DNA of 8,791 nucleotides from a bacterium (GTDB taxonomy: Bacteria > Pseudomonadota > Alphaproteobacteria > Rhizobiales > Xanthobacteraceae): NCBI GenBank assembly GCA_029946075.1, contig JAQSDT010000029.1, forward strand, positions 1-8,791, in the 5' to 3' direction. The first letter of the stretch is position 1. Every line of letters begins with the position of its first letter. Under the pieces are notes generated by a model that worked only from the letters and a program-made list of their open reading frames with translations, did no database searches and was not told the DNA's origin. Of the stretch, positions 7,127 to 8,791 are shown one piece after another. A program made the position numbers and the translations under genes.

Positions 7127-7884
7127 CACGCGGCCCGCGACGCCACGGCATCGACGGCGCAGGCGGCGGCGCCGTCGTCGAACGCCTCGCACATCCGCCG
7201 CGCCTCGGCGAGGTTTTCCGCGGTCAGCACGCCGGATGTCGCGCCCCACGCCACCGGCCCGCGGGCAAGCAGCAGCGTTTCCGGAAAATGATCGCGCACC
7301 AGATCCATATCGTGCAGCGCGGCGAGCACCGTGCGTCCCTCGCCATGCCAGCGCTGCACCAGCGCCAGCAGGTCGGCGGAGGTTTTGGCGTCGATGGCAT
7401 TGAAGGGCTCGTCGAGCACGATCAGCCGCGCGTCCTGCAGCAGCACGCGCGCGAACAGCATGCGCTGCATCTGCCCGCCCGACAGCGTGCCGATCGAGCG
7501 GTTCTCGAAACCGTTGAGGCCGACGGCGGCGAGCGCCCGGGTGATCTTCTCCCGCGCGCCGCGGCCCATGCCGCCGAAGAACCCGGTCGAGCGCCACAGG
7601 CCGGTGCCGACCATATCGAACACCGAGATCGGAAAGCTGCGGTCGATATCGACGCTCTGCGGCAGATAGGCGATGTCCCGGTTGTCGAGCCCGCCGAGTT
7701 CGATCGACCCGGCCAGCGGCTTGAGGATGCCGGCCAGCCCGCGAAACAGCGTCGACTTTCCTGCACCGTTCGGCCCGATCACAGCGAGCAGCGCGCCCGA
7801 GGCGACCTCGCCATTGAGGTGATGCACCGCCGGATGCCGGTCATAGCCGAGCGTGACGTCGCGAAACCTGACTTGTGCCGCCAT
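7126..7884 (-). CDS. aztA: Zinc ABC transporter ATP-binding protein (AztA/ZnuC type)
   Basis: Cytoplasmic ABC ATPase, 252 residues, powering the metal importer. Visible motifs are Walker A GPNGAGKST (37-45), Q-loop Gln76 (AYLPQ), signature LSGGQ (134-138), Walker B LIVLDEP (154-160) and H-loop His191 (ALHDMDLV). The N-terminal GYDRHPAVHHL and the central DRSFPISVFDMV segments resemble the AztA branch of ZnuC-like ATPases, as far as I recall; this is why I give that symbol. I chose ATG 7884, which has GAGG five bases upstream and lies 2 bases after the stop of the small His-rich gene. An open frame runs 33 codons further, but only through the His-rich gene's own sequence. The last 20 residues are Ala-rich and variable. 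It overlaps the permease gene by one base. Confidence 0.93.
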   Translation of the reverse strand: MAAQVRFRDVTLGYDRHPAVHHLNGEVASGALLAVIGPNGAGKSTLFRGLAGILKPLAGSIELGGLDNRDIAYLPQSVDIDRSFPISVFDMVGTGLWRSTGFFGGMGRGAREKITRALAAVGLNGFENRSIGTLSGGQMQRMLFARVLLQDARLIVLDEPFNAIDAKTSADLLALVQRWHGEGRTVLAALHDMDLVRDHFPETLLLARGPVAWGATSGVLTAENLAEARRMCEAFDDGAAACAVDAVASRAA

Positions 7885-7886
7885 GC

Positions 7887-8087
7887 TCACCTCATCGCCA
7901 CCAGCACGACCGCCCACAGGCAGGCGCTCACGGCCACGGCAGCGGCAAGCCGCGCCCCCACCGTCATGCGCAGGATCGACCACGGCGCCGCCTGCGCCGG
8001 ATGCGGCGCTGACGGGTCATGGGAATGGGCATGGCCGTGGTGGTGGTGATGACCGTGATGGTGGTCATGGGAGTGCGCCTGAGACAT
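7887..8087 (-). CDS. Small His-rich single-span membrane protein, first gene of zinc operon
   Basis: A 66-residue protein that I cannot assign to a named family. Residues 5-23 contain 13 histidines in an HxH/HHH pattern with Asp, Ser and Gly, a composition typical of zinc-binding tails. A Pro/Ala linker (25-35) leads to WSILRMTVGAR and one hydrophobic span, about 47-65 (LAAAVAVSACLWAVVLVAM), ending in Arg66. Arg40 and Arg46 before the span favour a cytoplasmic N-terminus, so the His tail may sit at the inner face of the membrane. The stop is 2 bases from the ATPase start, whose Shine-Dalgarno site lies inside this gene, so the frame is well supported as the operon's first gene. There is no Shine-Dalgarno site before ATG 8087. 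Likely role (inferred): zinc buffering, sensing or hand-off at the importer. Confidence 0.75.
   Translation of the reverse strand: MSQAHSHDHHHGHHHHHGHAHSHDPSAPHPAQAAPWSILRMTVGARLAAAVAVSACLWAVVLVAMR
8019..8075 (-). repeat. His-codon-rich tract in small membrane protein gene
   Basis: Thirteen CAT/CAC codons in 19 encode the N-terminal His tail. The plus strand shows runs of gtg and atg triplets. As in the GTPase gene, this is compositional low complexity rather than a mobile repeat; length variation between strains would be expected. Confidence 0.6.
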
Positions 8088-8093
8088 GGATTT

Positions 8094-8110
8094 ATGTTAT
8101 ATTATAACAT
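8094..8110. promoter_or_regulatory. Zur box (zinc uptake regulator operator) of the zinc operon
   Basis: ATGTTATA-T-TATAACAT is a perfect 17-bp palindrome with a single central base, in a GC-rich region. It matches the core of proteobacterial Zur boxes (ATGTTATAnTATAACAT). It lies 6 bases upstream of the first start codon of the zinc operon, and the minus strand contains TATAAT (8106-8101) inside it, so bound Zn-Zur would cover the -10 region and block transcription when zinc is sufficient. The Zur gene itself is not in the window. Identification rests on motif and on the zinc-transport genes downstream. Confidence 0.85.
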
Positions 8111-8129
8111 TACGGGAGTCTATAAAGAC
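8101..8129 (-). promoter_or_regulatory. Candidate promoter of the zinc operon overlapping the Zur box
   Basis: TATAAT at 8106-8101 is a perfect -10 consensus. A weak -35 (GTCTTT, 8129-8124) lies 17 bases upstream. The predicted start of transcription would be about 5-8 bases before ATG 8087, leaving almost no 5' leader, which agrees with the lack of a Shine-Dalgarno site. The first gene may therefore be read from a leaderless or nearly leaderless mRNA. Part of the toxin-to-operon gap also holds the dyad GTCT-ATAA-AGAC (8119-8130), of unknown meaning. Confidence 0.5.
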
Positions 8130-8137
8130 CAAGGCCT

Positions 8138-8422
8138 TCAGGGGTTCGAAACCGGCCTGCGAGCGGCATGGCGGACGCCATGGATAACGATGCCCGCCTC
8201 GTCAGGCCTGTAATAGATTACGTACGGGTACGGCCTCACCACGACGCGGCGAAGTCCGCTCCTGTTGGCAACACGGCCGGCATGAGGGTGATCAGCCAGT
8301 AGCCCGATGACAGCCTGAATCCGCCGCTTGACGCTTTCGGCACCTTGCGGCGAGCGAACGTCGATGTAGTCGAGGATTTCAGCCAGTTGCCGGAGCGCAC
8401 GGCGCGTGTAGCGAACGCTCAC
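8138..8422 (-). CDS. RelE/ParE-family type II toxin
   Basis: A small basic protein, 94 residues from GTG 8422. It has the RelE/ParE pattern: an N-terminal helical part (RYTRRALRQLAEILDYI, then a second helix to LLADHPHAGR), followed by beta strands GLRRVVVRPYPYVIYYRPDE and GIVIHGVRHAARRP. The YPYVIYY strand and the late Arg/His cluster are typical of the ParE side. ParE proteins poison DNA gyrase and RelE proteins cleave mRNA on the ribosome; the sequence alone does not decide, though lack of obvious RelE catalytic residues leans to ParE. I prefer GTG 8422 because it makes a GTGA overlap with the antitoxin stop; ATG 8440 in the same frame would add six residues and a 22-base overlap. Cognate antitoxin is directly upstream. 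Confidence 0.87.
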   Translation of the reverse strand: MSVRYTRRALRQLAEILDYIDVRSPQGAESVKRRIQAVIGLLADHPHAGRVANRSGLRRVVVRPYPYVIYYRPDEAGIVIHGVRHAARRPVSNP

Positions 8423-8646
8423 AGCCCGTGCTTCGCCCACACAGCGCGGACTTCGTCGTCCGTTGCGAACTCACCACGGTCTGCCTCCGCCAACGATGCG
8501 TCGAGGTCTGCGGCTTCGTCAGCCGTGAGTTCATAAGGCGGTTGATCGACGCCTGCGAGCTGCAGGAGGATCCTTGCGAGATCATCCTGCGCCTCGTCCG
8601 GCAACGTAGACACGGCCTCTACGGCCTGTTCAAGCAAACGCGTCAT
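8419..8646 (-). CDS. Antitoxin of the RelE/ParE-type module
   Basis: An acidic 75-residue protein immediately upstream of the toxin and overlapping it by 4 bases, the standard antitoxin-first order. The N-terminal half is helical (LLEQAVEAVSTLPDEAQDDLARILLQL). The C-terminal half, YELTADEAADLDASLAEADR then EFATDDEVRAVWAKHGL, resembles the toxin-binding tails found on many small antitoxins. I see no clear ribbon-helix-helix motif, so the DNA-binding class is uncertain. ATG 8646 is the first start after an in-frame stop upstream and has no Shine-Dalgarno site; TATATT lies just before it. The protein should neutralise the toxin and may repress its own promoter. Confidence 0.82.
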   Translation of the reverse strand: MTRLLEQAVEAVSTLPDEAQDDLARILLQLAGVDQPPYELTADEAADLDASLAEADRGEFATDDEVRAVWAKHGL

Positions 8647-8653
8647 GCAAGGA

Positions 8654-8685
8654 AATATAGTGGCTTGGCGGCTTCATAGGAAGCC
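8654..8685 (-). promoter_or_regulatory. Candidate antitoxin promoter with inverted-repeat operator
   Basis: GGCTTC-ATAG-GAAGCC (8670-8685) is a perfect 6-bp inverted repeat with a 4-base spacer, set 10 bases upstream of a -10-like TATATT (8659-8654) on the minus strand. It would overlap the -35 position (about 8677-8682), where a toxin-antitoxin autorepressor usually binds. The predicted transcript would start next to ATG 8646. As an alternative, the repeat could be a weak hairpin 20 bases after the upstream membrane-protein gene, but no U-run follows it. Confidence 0.45.
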
Positions 8686-8704
8686 TCGCGTAGCACCCAC
8701 CACC

Positions 8705-8791
8705 TCACGGCTTCCCGACCAGCATCGCCAGCGCCGCCGCCAGGAACGGAAACGGCAGCGACACGGCCGCCCGGAACCAGACGAACTTCGC
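8705..8791 (-). CDS. C-terminal fragment of an unidentified membrane protein
   Basis: Only the last 28 codons and the TGA stop (8707-8705) are in the window. The translated end begins AKFVWFRAAVSLPFPFLA, continues with AALAMLVGKP, and looks like one hydrophobic span followed by a short lysine-containing tail. The frame is open to the window edge. Family and function cannot be told from this fragment. It points the same way as the toxin-antitoxin genes and ends 58 bases before the antitoxin start. Confidence 0.5.
   Translation of the reverse strand, partial: AKFVWFRAAVSLPFPFLAAALAMLVGKP

Noticed and set aside
7288..8049. A 253-codon plus-strand frame opposite the ATPase gene
   Set aside because: The opposite strand has full ABC ATPase motifs; this frame has none and no supported start.
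8131..8138. AAGGCCTT palindrome at the toxin stop
   Set aside because: Eight-base palindromes are common by chance, and there is no second copy or stem-loop context.
8138..8791. Mobile element carrying the toxin-antitoxin pair
   Set aside because: No transposase, integrase, terminal repeats or attachment-like duplications are visible in the window.

Overview
The window looks like chromosomal DNA of a GC-rich alphaproteobacterium, most likely of the Bradyrhizobium/Rhodopseudomonas group. This rests on base composition, the protein styles and a Zur-type operator upstream of the zinc genes, and no database was searched. Every gene I can support lies on the minus strand, so the order of transcription runs from high to low coordinates. 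No stretch over 300 bases lacks a gene; the largest gap is 183 bases (3082-3264).

Region 1 (8705-8791) is the C-terminal end of an unidentified membrane protein. Region 2 (8138-8646) is a compact type II toxin-antitoxin pair, with a small antitoxin followed by a RelE/ParE-family toxin that overlaps it by four bases. A perfect 6+4+6 inverted repeat in front of the antitoxin is a candidate self-operator.

Region 3 (3265-8110) is a zinc-acquisition operon. It opens with a perfect 17-bp palindrome (ATGTTATA-T-TATAACAT, 8094-8110) that fits the Zur box. Six tightly packed genes follow: a 66-residue His-rich single-span membrane protein, an ABC ATPase (AztA/ZnuC type), an ABC-3 permease, a zinc-type solute-binding protein without the usual His-rich loop, a CobW/COG0523 GTPase with a long His-rich linker, and a cytoplasmic WD40-like beta-propeller protein. 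The last two share a TGATG stop/start. The plausible logic is that Zur de-represses the operon under zinc shortage, the ABC system imports zinc, and the His-rich protein, GTPase and propeller hold or deliver it.

Region 4 (1-3210) is a catabolic/uptake operon: an intradiol ring-cleavage dioxygenase with iron-ligand spacing resembling hydroxyquinol 1,2-dioxygenase, a Tat-exported LivK-type binding protein, and a LivH-type permease cut off by the window edge. The context suggests uptake of an aromatic or related acid rather than of leucine-type amino acids. An AT-rich patch at 3194-3212 is its best promoter candidate.

The main points of interest are the short His-rich membrane protein and the propeller protein bracketing a Zur-controlled zinc importer, the Zur operator sitting almost on the first start codon (possibly leaderless mRNA), and intercistronic hairpins just after both binding-protein genes.
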